DNA of 64,000 nucleotides from Triplophysa rosa (Eukaryota > Chordata > Actinopteri > Cypriniformes > Nemacheilidae), in the NCBI RefSeq assembly GCF_024868665.1, contig NC_079898.1, positions 12,937,663 to 13,001,662 on the forward strand, read 5' to 3'. A program made the position numbers and the translations under genes. This document shows positions 11,691 through 22,600 of the stretch, one piece after another. The notes under the pieces were generated by a model. The model saw only the letters and a program-made list of their open reading frames with translations, had not been told where the DNA came from and made no database searches. Numbering within the stretch: position 1 is the first letter of the stretch; each line of letters starts with the position of its first letter.

Positions 11691-12013
11691 TTTATGGGAA
11701 TATTTCACCCAAGAAATAAAATTCTGCCATCATTTACTCACCCAAGTTGTTCCAAATCTTATTTGTTCCGTTAAACACATAAGATATTTTGAAGAATGTG
11801 GGAAACCAAACTGCTCTGGGGCACCATTGACTACTATAGTATATTTGTACCTACTAAATTATTCAATGGTGCACCAGAACAGTTTGGTTACAAACATTCT
11901 TGCAAATATTCTTCTTTGTCTTCTGCAAAACCAAGGAATTTAAACAGGTTTGGAACAACTTGAAGGTGAGTAAATGATGACAGGATTTCATTTTTGGGTG
12001 AATATTCATTTAA
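11691..12013. mobile_element. GGGATAGTTCACCC-family MITE, copy 5
   Basis: The left end is diverged (GGGAATATTTCACCC). The body carries CATCATTTACTCACCCAAG and TTGTTCCAAATC. The right arm is complete: GGTTTGGAACAACTTGAAGG, GAGTAAATGATGACAGG and TTTTTGGGTGAATATTC. It contains a shadow frame of 88 codons. Confidence 0.9.
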
Positions 12014-12149
12014 TGTAAAAATCATTCTCTATAGTTCAATATGCAAAGACAATTACAATTAGTAGGTTAAGTCCCCCCAAAAGTGTAAACGATGTGTTTG
12101 AGAATTTCAGCTTTTCAGCTTGGTGGGACTGTCTGTTTATCCAACCAAT

Positions 12150-12430
12150 GGTAGACAGGGAAACATTATTATTTTTATATTACTTTTGTTCAGTGTGCAT
12201 ACAATTTCATGGTAAAAAAGACAACTGTAGTTGCCAGAATACTCCTGTAAAAATACAGTAAACATGTAAACCATGAAAAATGGTTTATGCATTAGAGCAA
12301 AGTTTTAAATATTTTATCTAAATATATTAATATTTAAAAATAATATTTATTAAGTTTTCACTGTAGAATTTTTACATCGATTTTCTGTTAAAAGTAGCAC
12401 ACATTTTTACAGTATACATAACTCAATAAT
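12150..12430. repeat. Diverged interspersed repeat with ACAGTA-rich ends
   Basis: Contains ACTGTAGTTGCCAGAATACT, CTGTAAAAATACAGTAAAC and a closing TTTTTACAGTATAC, a wording I know from a common zebrafish-type repeat. Very AT-rich and strongly decayed; boundaries are approximate. Confidence 0.45.
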
Positions 12431-12719
12431 TAATTCAATAATATATGTTGTGTCCTTATTTGTTTATCGGTTAAATTTTTGGGATAAATTCCATCAATAC
12501 AGCTTAAGTAAATACAGGGTAAATTTCAACAATAGGCTGTATCTTTTCAGAAGAGAACCAAGAAGCACAACGTTGATATATTATGTATGTATTTCTACAT
12601 ATACACACAGTTCTATTTCTGAGCTGGTTGTTACAAAATCTAAATAAATAGTATTACACAAGCAACATTTATTTGCCCAAAAATACTGTAAATGAAACAA
12701 CTAACCACTAATAATACAA

Positions 12720-13300
12720 GAATACAGTCCGTGGGGGGCGAGCGAGCAAGGGAGAGATCGAGACAGAGACATGGAAAAAAAAGGAGAAAGAAAAGCGGGA
12801 GACAGAGGAACTAAGAACGAAAAAAACATTAATTATTAGCCCCAGTGGGATCTTTTATACTCTGTCGAGCTTGGACAACACCAATTAATACAGCAATTAT
12901 TATCCTGGCCTATAGCGAGGGGTTGACTAAGCTGCCTTGCCATCTGACGATCGCGTGAAGAGGGGAGTGCGCCGGGAGAGGCATGCTGGAACCAGATTAC
13001 TCATCTCTCCAGAAGCCTCTTATTATGCATGGAGGATGGAGGGAGAGACACAAACAGAGAGTAATTATTTAGTCTGTGAATTTCAGCCCAACAATCACTA
13101 ATACACAGGCTTTCATGAGATAATGAGCAGTTTGGTTTCACCTTCTGGGGCTTGGAACGGAGCTAATGAGATAAATTAAGACGAAAGATTGTTGAAACAT
13201 ACTGTTCTATAGAGCAGTGCCATCTCAACTCTTCCATATTCGGTTTCCTTCATCATGTACGCTGTCCTCTTCGCACACGGTCTATTCTTACCTCTCAGAT
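12720..13300. promoter_or_regulatory. Candidate conserved non-coding block
   Basis: A purine-rich lead-in (12730-12830) is followed by ATTAATTATTAGCCCC (about 12839), CCAATTAATACAGCAATTATT (about 12881) and a mixed-composition stretch to 13200. It lies between repeats and holds no coding frame. The regulatory role is inferred. Confidence 0.3.
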
Positions 13301-13389
13301 GATTCCCCTTGATACTCATATATCCAGTTTATCCACAGATACGTGCTGTGCTCTGCTTACAGTGGACAAGTGCCAATATACTTCACACA

Positions 13390-13792
13390 AATATGAAAAT
13401 TATGGCATCATTAACTCACCTTCGAGTTGTTCCAAATCTGTATAAACGTCTTTGTTCTGATGAACACAGAGAAATATATTTGGAAGAATGCTTACAACCA
13501 AACAGATTTGCCCCCCATTGACTCCCATAGTAGAAAAAAAATACTTTATCATTTTTTATCGTGACATTTTGAAGAATGCAGGACAGCAAACAGTTATAAA
13601 CAGAGTATTTTTTCCTACTATGGAAGTCAATGGGGGACGAAATCTGTCTGGTTATAAGCATTCCTCCAAATATCTTTCTCTGTGTTCATCAGAAAAAAGA
13701 TATTTATACAGATTTGGAACAACTCGAAGGTGAGTAAATGATGACATTTTGATGACATGAAATTTTCATTTTTGGGTGAAGTATCCTTTTAA
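13390..13792. mobile_element. Long foldback MITE of the GGGTGAA family, copy 6
   Basis: Two arms of about 130 bp (roughly 13400-13533 and 13618-13750) are near-perfect inverted copies: CTCACCTTCGAGTTGTTCC pairs with GGAACAACTCGAAGGTGAG. The loop is about 85 bp. The right terminus is TTTTTGGGTGAAGTATCC. Overlapping 70-81 codon frames on the two strands end in nearly the same peptide, a result of the palindrome and not of coding. Same subfamily as the copy at 41738-42120. Confidence 0.9.
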
Positions 13793-15399
13793 GATCATTA
13801 ACAGCAGGACAAGTGTTGTGTTATGTACATATTTAAAAATTTTACTAATTTTAGGTTAGTAAAAGCTCACTTCTCTAGTTGTTATTTAATTATTAGTGTA
13901 TCCATGATGCATAAGATTAATTTAATCCTATATTCATGAAATGTACACATTTTGTTTAATGCCGTAAAGAAAGTGTTTTTCCTGTCCGTTTCTGTTTCAG
14001 AACATCTTTAGGTACACACAACTATCCATTCTCAGAGTCCTACACAGGTTTTTACTCAATCTTATGCCTTCTCACTTTCTCTTTTTTCGTTCTTTTTTGA
14101 GGTGCTATTTTAAGTCCCCTATTCCTGTCTGGGAAACATAGGCTCCGTTTCCTCAAGGCCACTGTAAAATCTCATCTGACAGCCAGTGAATGCCCACTAG
14201 ATGCTTGCATGTTATCTTGACATGGCCATGTTAAGCTGGCTTCACTGATGCTAAATGGATGACATAAACCTTTTAAGAGACATGCTGCCTAATGTGTACT
14301 TGTGTAAAAGTGTTCGGCACTGTAATACACTTATGCTCTATTTAGACTGAGGGGGAACAATGGTTAAAGGGGTCCGTCACTTGCTAAACTGATCACGTAG
14401 GCTGTGCAGCAATTTATTGAAAATCTCTTGTGGCGTACGCAAATAGATGCACATAGTACATTTTGGGATAAATGACATGTTTCATATTTAGAGCATGCAT
14501 TTGTTCAACATCACTGTATATGCAATGCAAAATAACCCAAAATATCCTCCTTTAAATTGTTGCAATGAAACCAATATGATGTAATGCATTTCAAAGAGGA
14601 ACCATCTACTTTGGATTAATAATTAATATAAATTTTATATATTATAAAAATGAAAGACACAGAGTTTATAAAAAGGTATTTTGGTTCATTTCACGTTAAC
14701 GTATTGTGAAAAATAAATGGTCAATACATCAAAAAATGACTTTTTGCAAGTTTCCTGGATCTAGTTATATTTAGTTTAGCTAGTGATAATAGGAGCATTT
14801 TAATAACAAACTAAATTTGTTTTGTTGCTATTGCTAGTTTGCGCATGAAGACCAATTAAAATAGCAAATGCACAATTTATCTAAATTGTTAATGGGTGAA
14901 ATTATCACCTGCCTTCTCGACTTGTCTAGTCAAGCTCTTTTCTCTTTTTTTTCCCACTGAAGAAGTTGTTTTGTTCCTTGGCGGGCCCTTCCTACTGAAG
15001 AAGCTTCATTTATTTAAAACGGTGTTGTGTTGCACCACGCGCCCCGTTACACAAAAGCAAAGACGGGCGCGGGACAGAGGTGCTGTCATTGTCACCAGCA
15101 GGTGTAGAATAACATCTCTTGAGCAGCTTGTAATTAGAGTGGCTGCTATGTAATGAGGGTGCAAGATTCCTCCTTCTGTTGTTTGTGCCAGACTGGACCT
15201 GACTGGAGGTGCCCATGATGCAAAAGCCAAAAACAACACCAATGATCAAATTCCATTCAATGTTATCTGCTTTTGAGGGATGATTTGTCAGTAGATACTT
15301 AGAAATAGTGATAGAAATAGTGTTTTGGAAAAGTGTAGAGGATACTGCATACTGCGCTCCTTATGAATTTCATAAATGAAACATTTTAACAATTTACAA
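13793..15399. other. Unique, AT-rich non-coding sequence
   Basis: No recognisable TE ends or exons. Short frames at 14896-15249 overlap on both strands without domain content. A tract near 14610-14660 is almost pure A/T. Confidence 0.4.
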
Positions 15400-15498
15400 A
15401 AGACTTTTGCATTTCATGGTGGTGGTTGAGGAGAGACCCATCATATGATTGTAAAGCGCTATGGGTGTACAGCAATACACAATAAAGTGCTATATAAA

Positions 15499-15507
<9 letters not shown>
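15400..15507 (+). mobile_element. L2/SINE-type 3' tail
   Basis: Contains ATTGTAAAGCGCTATGGG at 15449-15466 and AAAGTGCTATATAAATG at 15484-15500, the conserved 3' tail wording of fish L2-clade LINEs and of the SINEs that borrow this tail. The microsatellite begins at the tail's end, as is usual for such retroelements. The 5' part is not recognisable. Confidence 0.65.
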
Positions 15508-15582
<75 letters not shown>

Positions 15583-15622
15583 CGCGTCTCATCTCTCGTT
15601 CTCTCTCTCCCTCTCTTCTCTC

Positions 15623-15685
<63 letters not shown>

Positions 15686-15744
15686 CTCTTTCTTCTCTTC
15701 TCTCACTCACTCACTCACTCACTCACTCACTCACTCACTCACTC
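15504..15744. repeat. Compound CT and ACTC microsatellite
   Basis: Long (CT)n runs with small interruptions fill 15504-15700, followed by about ten ACTC/CACT units to 15744. The frames on both strands here are pure Ser-Leu or Arg-Glu translations of the repeat and are not genes. Confidence 0.97.
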
Positions 15745-16229
15745 ATATAAAAAATAGCAAAAATCATATAAAAAAGCCTCTTCCAATGTAAGCGCTTGTA
15801 TTCACATAGTGTGTTAGATGGTCTATCCCCTTAACTCTTTTTGCACTCCTGGCAAAATGAAAACTTCTGTCAGAGTCAGATTGAAATTTATATCAGTTTG
15901 TCAGGCACAAGCCAAAAATGATCTTACTCAACATTATTGTGATAAGTTTAGTGCCAGAGATAGAGAAAAAATGGAGGAAAGAGGGAGAGAAGTGCCTTAC
16001 GCTTCGCTCACCAGATAAATCCAGAAGCCAAGATTCTCCACTCTCTCCTCCATCAGAGAGCTCCCCAACCTGACCCTTCAAACAAGAAAAAAAGCCCTCT
16101 TTTGTTGGGTTACTGCCTCTTTGCATAATGTTCAGCCTGGAGCTACACTGTGGTTCCAACTGCACACAATTTTCTCAGGAAAATATAATCGATCCTCTTC
16201 AAAATAGGCTTGAACTGTCTGACAGTGGA
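15745..16229. other. Unique non-coding sequence
   Basis: No TE ends. Frames of 66-90 codons overlap on opposite strands and have no domain. Nothing further is recognised. Confidence 0.4.
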
Positions 16230-16640
16230 GCTGTGCAGTGTTAAGCAATCTGGCGGTAATGCAGATCAAATGTAGGCGTGCTGGGAATGCCTTGCCCCTC
16301 GTTTTTGTTTTTCGCTTTTTTCCAGCAGCATGGAACACTTGAGCGGAGTTTGTAATTACAGAAACACAAACCGCCTTGTCATGAACAAAACCCCAACATT
16401 AGTAGTAGCTGATCTGGAGATATCATCTTGCATATAATGATGCCTGAAACCTACATCGAATCCATATCATTTTTTATGGCGGTTCAGCAGCAGGGAGTAA
16501 TTAAGCTGAAATTAATTACAGAGTGTCATTGAATATGATGTAAGTGAACAATGGACAAACCTTTTCACTAATTGTGTATTAATTGTCCCTGCTGTCATAT
16601 TCAGGGGACTAGGAATCATTTGTAAAGTGAGAAGGCATTA
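16230..16640. promoter_or_regulatory. Candidate enhancer-like block
   Basis: Repeat-free, with AGTAATTAAGC at 16496-16506, AATTAATTACAG at 16510-16521, CACTAATTGTG near 16567 and TATTAATTGTCCC near 16577: four homeodomain-type cores in under 100 bases. Reading frames are absent. Function is inferred from motif density. Confidence 0.35.
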
Positions 16641-17195
16641 AGACACGGGTCTTTTAAATTGAATGATTATATCAAAGGTTGGAGATGAGAAAATATTGAT
16701 GTGCTGTAAATATATTTGATGTATGTAAATATATATCAAAATACATGTTAGCTCATTAGCTTTAGCCTCACAGATAACTGCAATAAGAGACTTGCTCACA
16801 AATTGTTTATCACACAGCTCTCTGGAATTTATCTGTATGGGTCAGTCATTGCATTTAGCAGTTAAATGTTTTTATTACATTACTGCTAAACTGCATTTGA
16901 CCATTGTCCGTGGCTGCCAGTTTAATGTGTTTGTATCACTGTGCATTCTTTTTAAACATAATGTAAACATAAATTAATTTAATTCATTTGTTGAATAATG
17001 TTCATCAAGTAGTGTTAAAAGAGGGGTAATGTAAAATCAGAGTGCTGTTATTATGAAATATGCTTTTTGGAGAATGATAACCTGTTTTATTATTTGGCAG
17101 TAATGACAGACTGATGGTCTGAAATGTAAATAATTGTACATTATCTATTACATATATAGCCGTGGATACAATTTCAACCTTTTATTCTATTTTTA
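16641..17195. other. AT-rich non-coding sequence
   Basis: AT-rich with several ATATATAT-like runs near 16700-16740. No TE ends or exon recognised. Confidence 0.4.
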
Positions 17196-17630
17196 GGTAT
17201 GTGTTTGGGTAAAAATGATAATTTTTTTATTATTCTGTGAACTACTAACAATATTTCTCCCAAATTTCAAATAAAAATATTGTTTCTATTTGCATTTAAT
17301 TGGAGAAAATGAAAACTGCAGAAACAGGTCAAAATAACAGAAAAGTTGCTCTGTATTTTTTCCAAACCTCAAATACTACAAAGAAAAAAATTCATAGCAA
17401 TTTTAAGCAATACAACAGTAATATTTGTATAAATATGTATTTAAGAAAAGTTTAAAAATTATTTTTTAAGTGATAACCTCGGTTTTTAATCACAGTTTTC
17501 ATGCGTCTTGTCATGCTGTCAGTCTTTTACATTGCTGTTGGATGACTTTGTCACTACCGAGGTTTGACACTGAACTGGAATGGTCACAATACATCTAGAA
17601 ATGCTGATAAAATGAACATTTGGAATGATC
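17196..17630 (+). repeat. 430-bp dispersed repeat, copy 1
   Basis: Aligns by eye along its whole length with 47063-47510 in the same orientation. Both carry GGTATGTGTTT, TCTGTGAACTACTAACAATA, AATATTGTTTCTATTTGCAT, GAAACAGGTCAAAATAACA and ACATCTAGAAATGCTGA. The copies differ by scattered substitutions and small indels, so this is an old interspersed family. No inverted ends were recognised; class unknown. Confidence 0.85.
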
Positions 17631-18625
17631 TCTTATTTTTTCCACAGCTTTTACAGACATTGCATTCATGCTAATGTCATTGTTAATTGTTGTAATATAA
17701 GAGAGCCTACAAATTGTCTGTGTGGGCATTCCCAATCAAAGTGCAAACAAACTTCAGACTTCTGTATGAAGGCCGTAAAGAGGTTCCTAAAACTCTTAGC
17801 ATTACATAGAGGCCCTCTATCCCCCATCCTATTCTGCAGGAGTATAATGTCACTGTGAAGTTAAGAATGTCTGGCTAAAATGTCGAGGGATTTATAAACA
17901 CCTGGAAACCCTGAACGTGGATTTACAAATGGCAGCAGGACTTAAATATAGACAACAACATTATCTGTGCTGTCCTCATAAATGCACCACCATACAGATG
18001 TCGATTTAATTGACTTTTTATTCTTGCCTCCTTTAATGTAGTTTGATTTTCATATTTACACAAGGCTGAAATGCAAAGCATTACAAGCGCAGATGTGATA
18101 TTACATTGGGGCCTCATGGTGTTGGGCCATCATCATCTGTCTTTGGCCGGAGAAACAGTGCCAACTGTTGGTGACTTGCTATAAAAGATGAAAAATCACC
18201 TTAAATGATATATATATATTCTAATTCATGTGAATCATTTTAACATCTTAATAAAAATGTCTTGTATCGTATGCATTGACAGGAATAAAACTATGACAGT
18301 AACAAAACGTATTCCCATGCACCTCTGTGAAAAACATTTGACCTCTGCTGCATATTATCCTGTGGTAACCTGTAACAATTGACCTTTGAGACCTGTACTG
18401 AGCTGACCTCTCCATAGCCTTTGTCGAAGGCCACGCTATTTATGAAGGGAGGCGGACGTCTCTCTCCCTTGTTCCTGCAGCAAGGTGCAGTCAAAACTCC
18501 GTCACTGCCCACCTCCCTCATTGCTTGCACCTGCTAAAACATTTGAGGTATTTGCACGGCAGGGCAACACATTTGCTTTTCATTTAACCTGCCTGGCTAG
18601 ATCTTTGAAGTGCAAAATGGCAGAG
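17631..18625. other. Unique non-coding sequence
   Basis: No TE ends or exon recognised. A GC-richer patch at 18380-18500 (CTGACCTCTCCATAGCC, then a purine-rich run) has no supported reading frame. Confidence 0.4.
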
Positions 18626-18632
18626 CCGCAAA

Positions 18633-18661
18633 TGTCTCTCTCTCTCTCTCTCTCTCTCTCT
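18633..18661. repeat. CT microsatellite
   Basis: About 14 CT units. It underlies the serine/leucine run in the overlapping frame 18485-18913, which is therefore not a credible gene. Confidence 0.95.
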
Positions 18662-18843
18662 GTTGCTCAGTCTTACTCTCTCTCTCCCCTTAATCATTTA
18701 CCTCGTCGAGCCGCATTCTCTGCAGCTAACCCATCAAGCGGAAAACGAGGTTGGCCCACTGTTTTTCCCTCCCTCCTGCTTGCTGCCTTTCATTCTGACA
18801 TTCTCTTTGTGGGAGACTTCATACTCGATCACAAAGAGGGGTT

Positions 18844-18872
18844 AGAGAGAGAGAGAGAGAGAGAGAGAGGAG
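18844..18872. repeat. GA microsatellite
   Basis: About 13 GA units, followed by a purine-rich stretch to 18893. It lies 180 bp from the CT run and could pair with it as an inverted simple repeat. Confidence 0.95.
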
Positions 18873-18899
18873 AAAGGGAGAAGGAAAAGAAACAGATCT

Positions 18900-19305
18900 C
18901 TGGTTTTGGCTGACTCAATGTTGATGCAGACAGGAGATTTCAAGTGCCATTGATCAGGTTGGGATAATTATCTTATCCATCCGTGTTCATTAACGTTCGC
19001 CATATACGCATTCAACGCAGTGTGCTGCCACATTAAGATGTAGTTACAGCCAACCTATGGAAACAGGCCAAACAAATATAACATGCTAATGATCCAAAGC
19101 AATGGTAGCATATGCTTCATAAAACAGATGAGCTTTGATGTGCATTTCAGTGTGTCATTGTACGAGTGTATGATGATGGAACGTAAAAGATTTTGTAAAT
19201 GAGACACATGTTGCATTCTACATTATGCATTTCAAATGGATGATGATTTATTTAGAAGTATGATTCATTTACTCATTTAAGCCATGTAGCCTATTGCTTA
19301 GTACA
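18900..19305. other. Unique non-coding sequence
   Basis: No repeat or exon recognised. Confidence 0.4.
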
Positions 19306-19560
19306 CACTAGTGGTACAATGGATCCCAAAACTCACGGTTCAGATAATTTTACGGATTTTGGGTCACAGATCGGATAATTTTTCGGATCAGCTAATGTAA
19401 ATGTTTATCATAGTTTTATTAATATATAATAACTATAATAACTTGTTTTTGCAATCAATAAAATTGATTGATTGCAGGTTAAGTTAAGATATACGGGAGA
19501 ATGCGCTTTAATATTGTACTCGTCCAGATAAGAGAGAGAGCGCGAGAGCTAGTGCACACA
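19306..19560. mobile_element. Probable hAT-type remnant
   Basis: CTAGTGGTACAATGGATCCC, TCACGGTTCAGATAATTTTA and CGGATCAGCTAATGTAAATG recall fish hAT ends with repeated CGGATC/GGTTC motifs. No matching right end or target duplication was found, so class and limits are uncertain. A purine-rich GAGAGAGAGCGCGAGAG run lies at 19530-19547. Confidence 0.4.
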
Positions 19561-19939
19561 CACCCCAATATCTGACATTAACTTATGTACTAAATGCATA
19601 TCAAGAAGCTATCACTTCTGTGCATTTGAAAATGAACTGCTCAGTCATAGCATACACACTCCACACACATTTTACCTGAGCAATGTTACATTTACATGCT
19701 TTATTTAATGCACCCTCTGCATAAGTAGACCACTTTGGACATGGCAGTTATCAAGAATTGAAGTCAAGAAGTCAACAAGAAGTCTTATTGTATTTTTGTT
19801 CATCGTGTCAAACATAACTGAAGTTGCCTGTTAATAAGGTAAACTCGCTCTGTTATCTAAAACGCATGTACTGTATGTCCACATGGAAACTTCTGCAGAA
19901 TTTTTTTGTGCTTTACAGTTCCTGTTAGTTTTAGTTATT

Positions 19940-20515
19940 TGTGACCCTGGACCACAAACCAGTCTTACAAAATACATTGTATGGGTCAGAATTATCGATT
20001 TTTCTTTTATGCCAAAAATCATTAGGATATTAAGTAAAGTTCATGTTCCATGAAGATATTTTGTGAATTTCCTAATGTAAATATATTTAAAAAAAAATTG
20101 TGAGTGGATGCAGTAAAATTGCTAACAAAAATGGCAGGAAACACGCCAACAACACGTCATCACTTGCTGCTGGCTGCTCTTTGGGAATTACCCACTCAAG
20201 TTTGGGATCTATGTAAAGCTTAGAATGTCTGCTTTCAGGTTGCTCTACTCTACACAACATCATTACAGCGGTAAGCCAATAGAGAGCGTTAAAACAAACC
20301 TGTTACTGCTTAGCAACGGCCTACTACAGCGCGTCTGATGGACAACTTTAAAGGCGATTTTCTCAATATTTAGATTTTTTGCACCCTCAGATTCCAGAGT
20401 TTTAAATAGTTGTTTCTCGGCCGAAACACAGATCAATGGAAAGCTTATTTATTCAGCGTTCAGGTGATGTAAAAATGTCAATTTGGAAAAATTGGTTTTG
20501 TTGTCCAGGGTCACA
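19940..20515 (+). mobile_element. TGTGACCCTGGAC-family MITE, long copy
   Basis: Left end TGTGACCCTGGACCACAAAC (19940) and right end TTGTTGTCCAGGGTCACA (ends 20515) are inverted copies. Inside the left arm are CAGAATTATCGATTTTTC and CATTAGGATATTAAG; inside the right arm, TTTTCTCAATATTTAGAT and CCAGAGTTTTAAATAG. Roughly 200 bp of extra interior (about 20130-20340) is absent from the shorter copy at 28930-29312. Non-coding and non-autonomous. Confidence 0.85.
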
Positions 20516-21938
20516 TTTATAATTTATTTTCATTCCATGTAATTCCCTAAAATTGTTCCCCTACAACGAGTGCAGAAAAAGTGTGCAGAATCTGGTCTGG
20601 TCCTGACAATAAGGCAGTGGTCAGGTGAGAATTTAGGAATGGTGAAAATCAGATAAAATAAAAGGGGGCTTAAAATCAAATAAATCACACCTGTTGGCTG
20701 GTGGAAACTGGCACAGCCTTTCTTATATTACACTGAAAATTACTCCATTTGTTCCTCTAGATATTTTAATCCGCCCTGACCTCAAACTTCCCGTGAACCA
20801 GCGCCTGAACAAAAGGCCGCCCACTGTCTTAGCAGTAAATCTGTTGTCTCCTTTCTGGGCCCTGGGTTGGGGCTCATAGATCACCACTGCGCCACAGCTT
20901 GCTTCGATTTACTCAATTAACTCGGGTAAAGCACTTGTAAGTTCTGCAGATGTTGGTTTATTATCGAGGACTAAAATGTACAAGTGAGTTCAGGAGCCTG
21001 GGGTTATGGTAAGGTTGCGGGGGGGGATACTCAGTTGGATGGAATATGAAAAGATGGATATAAAGATATGCACACAGGTTGCAATTTCAGTCCTTTTTAC
21101 CTAGAATCTGTTATAGCTGACATTAAGTTTCAAGAATTACCGGCAGAGAGCAAGACCAAGTATTGGCATATTCACAGACTATGTGATGATTCTTTATTCA
21201 GAGAAAGAGTTGGTTATTAACCAAATTTAATTGCATTATCACTCTGAGCCGTGCAGAAGACACCAGCCGTCCAAGCTAATGATTTCCGCCATTGCATCTG
21301 TTGCTGTGGCCTGGTGTTACTTTATGAAACGTGCCTCTGCAGATCTTCCACACGTGAAATGGTTTAGTGCTTGAACCTGAATCACTCACAGATGACAGGC
21401 CGTCATTGAATATTCGCTAATCATTACTGTAGCATCTCTCCAGTGCTTAAAGTTGACTTTGTTTAGGCCATTGCTCGCCCGCAAAACAAACTGTGGGTTG
21501 GGCCAAAGCCAGCAACTGAAAATCAATGACTCAGTGTTTATATGAGTATGAATAAGCCATCTTATCTATGCTTGACCTCCCCTGGATAAATCAAAGTCAG
21601 AGTGACGCATGGAATGTAAAATATACTGTAAAGGGGGGTTGGCTAATATTAAGCAGGTGTTGCGAGTATCACCATAAAACATTCAGGCTAGTGCTATCTG
21701 TACCACTACATATTTTCTCAGTTAGCCGACTACATTTCAATTAAGAACGGCAACACGTTTTGACATTCATGGAGCTTTTAAATAAACGCGTGATAAATGA
21801 TTTTCCTGTGTTGGTCTAACATGTAGGTAGCAGGTTAACATGAATTTAGGCTCTCATCTTCACCTTCACAAGTGAGAGGGAGGGAGAGGTGTGCTATTCC
21901 TTTGTTAAAGAAAGTAAAACAGCTTAATGAAACCAATC
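20516..21938. other. Unique non-coding sequence
   Basis: No TE ends or exon recognised. Parts near 21240-21540 have a mixed, unique texture that could be conserved non-coding DNA, without a clear motif cluster. Confidence 0.35.
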
Positions 21939-22053
21939 TTAAAGGAATAGTTCACCCAAAAATAGTCATTGTATATAGTCACTTGACTATAGTCATTTTA
22001 GTCCTACTATGGAAGTCATTGGGAACCATTTTTTGGGTGAACTATTCCTTTAA
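21939..22053. mobile_element. Minimal GGGATAGTTCACCC-family MITE, copy 7
   Basis: A 115-bp copy with TTAA at both outer edges (21939-21942 and 22050-22053). The ends AGGAATAGTTCACCCAAAAA and TTTTTTGGGTGAACTATTCCT are perfect inverted copies apart from one extra T in the right arm. The interior is only about 70 bp, with TATAGTCACTTGACTATA forming its own small hairpin. It is flanked by a longer direct repeat (see findings). Confidence 0.93.
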
Positions 22054-22104
22054 TGAAACCAGTCTGTTGATTCTGATTGTTTGCGTGTTCTAGTGCATCA
22101 TAAC

Positions 22105-22600
22105 TTCAACTTCATTTATTTATATAGCACATTAAATGCAATGTTTTGCCCAAAGTGCTTCACAATATTAAAATCAATAGTACCCTAAAACACATACAAC
22201 CAACATACATGTGGGACAGCAATAAAACAAATCACACAGCTCAAATCACATAATTCACATAACTCACACAATCCCTGCTTCAAAGGCCAGACTGAAAAAA
22301 TAGGTTTTCAGCTGGGATTTGAAAACCTCTACGACGGGGCCTGCCGAATGTACATGGGAAGGCTGTTTCATAGTTGTGGCCCTACTACTGAAAAAGCTCG
22401 GTCACCTTTTGCCTTCTAGGCAAAATAAGGGCAAAGTTACTTCATAGTTCTTTAATAGAAATGGTTGGGCAGCAATAGATTCATTAGGCATGAGGCTCAA
22501 TAGATAACCTGCATCATATCCAGAGAAACTGTACCAACAGCTTAGAAAGTGGCAGCAGAAGGTCACAAGTTGTTTAGGCTTTAAAATGTCCAAAAGTACA
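22105..22600 (-). mobile_element. L2-clade LINE 3' fragment, reverse orientation
   Basis: ATTTATTTATATAGCACATT and CCAAAGTGCTTCACAATATTA are the reverse complement of a fish L2 3' tail. Further in, CCTGCCGAATGTACATGGGA, TTTCATAGTTGTGGCCCTAC and GAAAAAGCTCGGTCACC recall the 3'UTR of the same group. No ORF2 coding sequence is present, so this is a 5'-truncated, dead insertion on the minus strand. The far boundary is approximate. Confidence 0.65.

Noticed and set aside
13416..13733. Two 81-codon frames on opposite strands with the same C-terminal peptide
   Set aside because: Explained by the palindromic arms of the foldback MITE.
15386..15791. Serine/leucine- and arginine/glutamate-rich frames
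   Set aside because: Translations of the CT and ACTC microsatellite.
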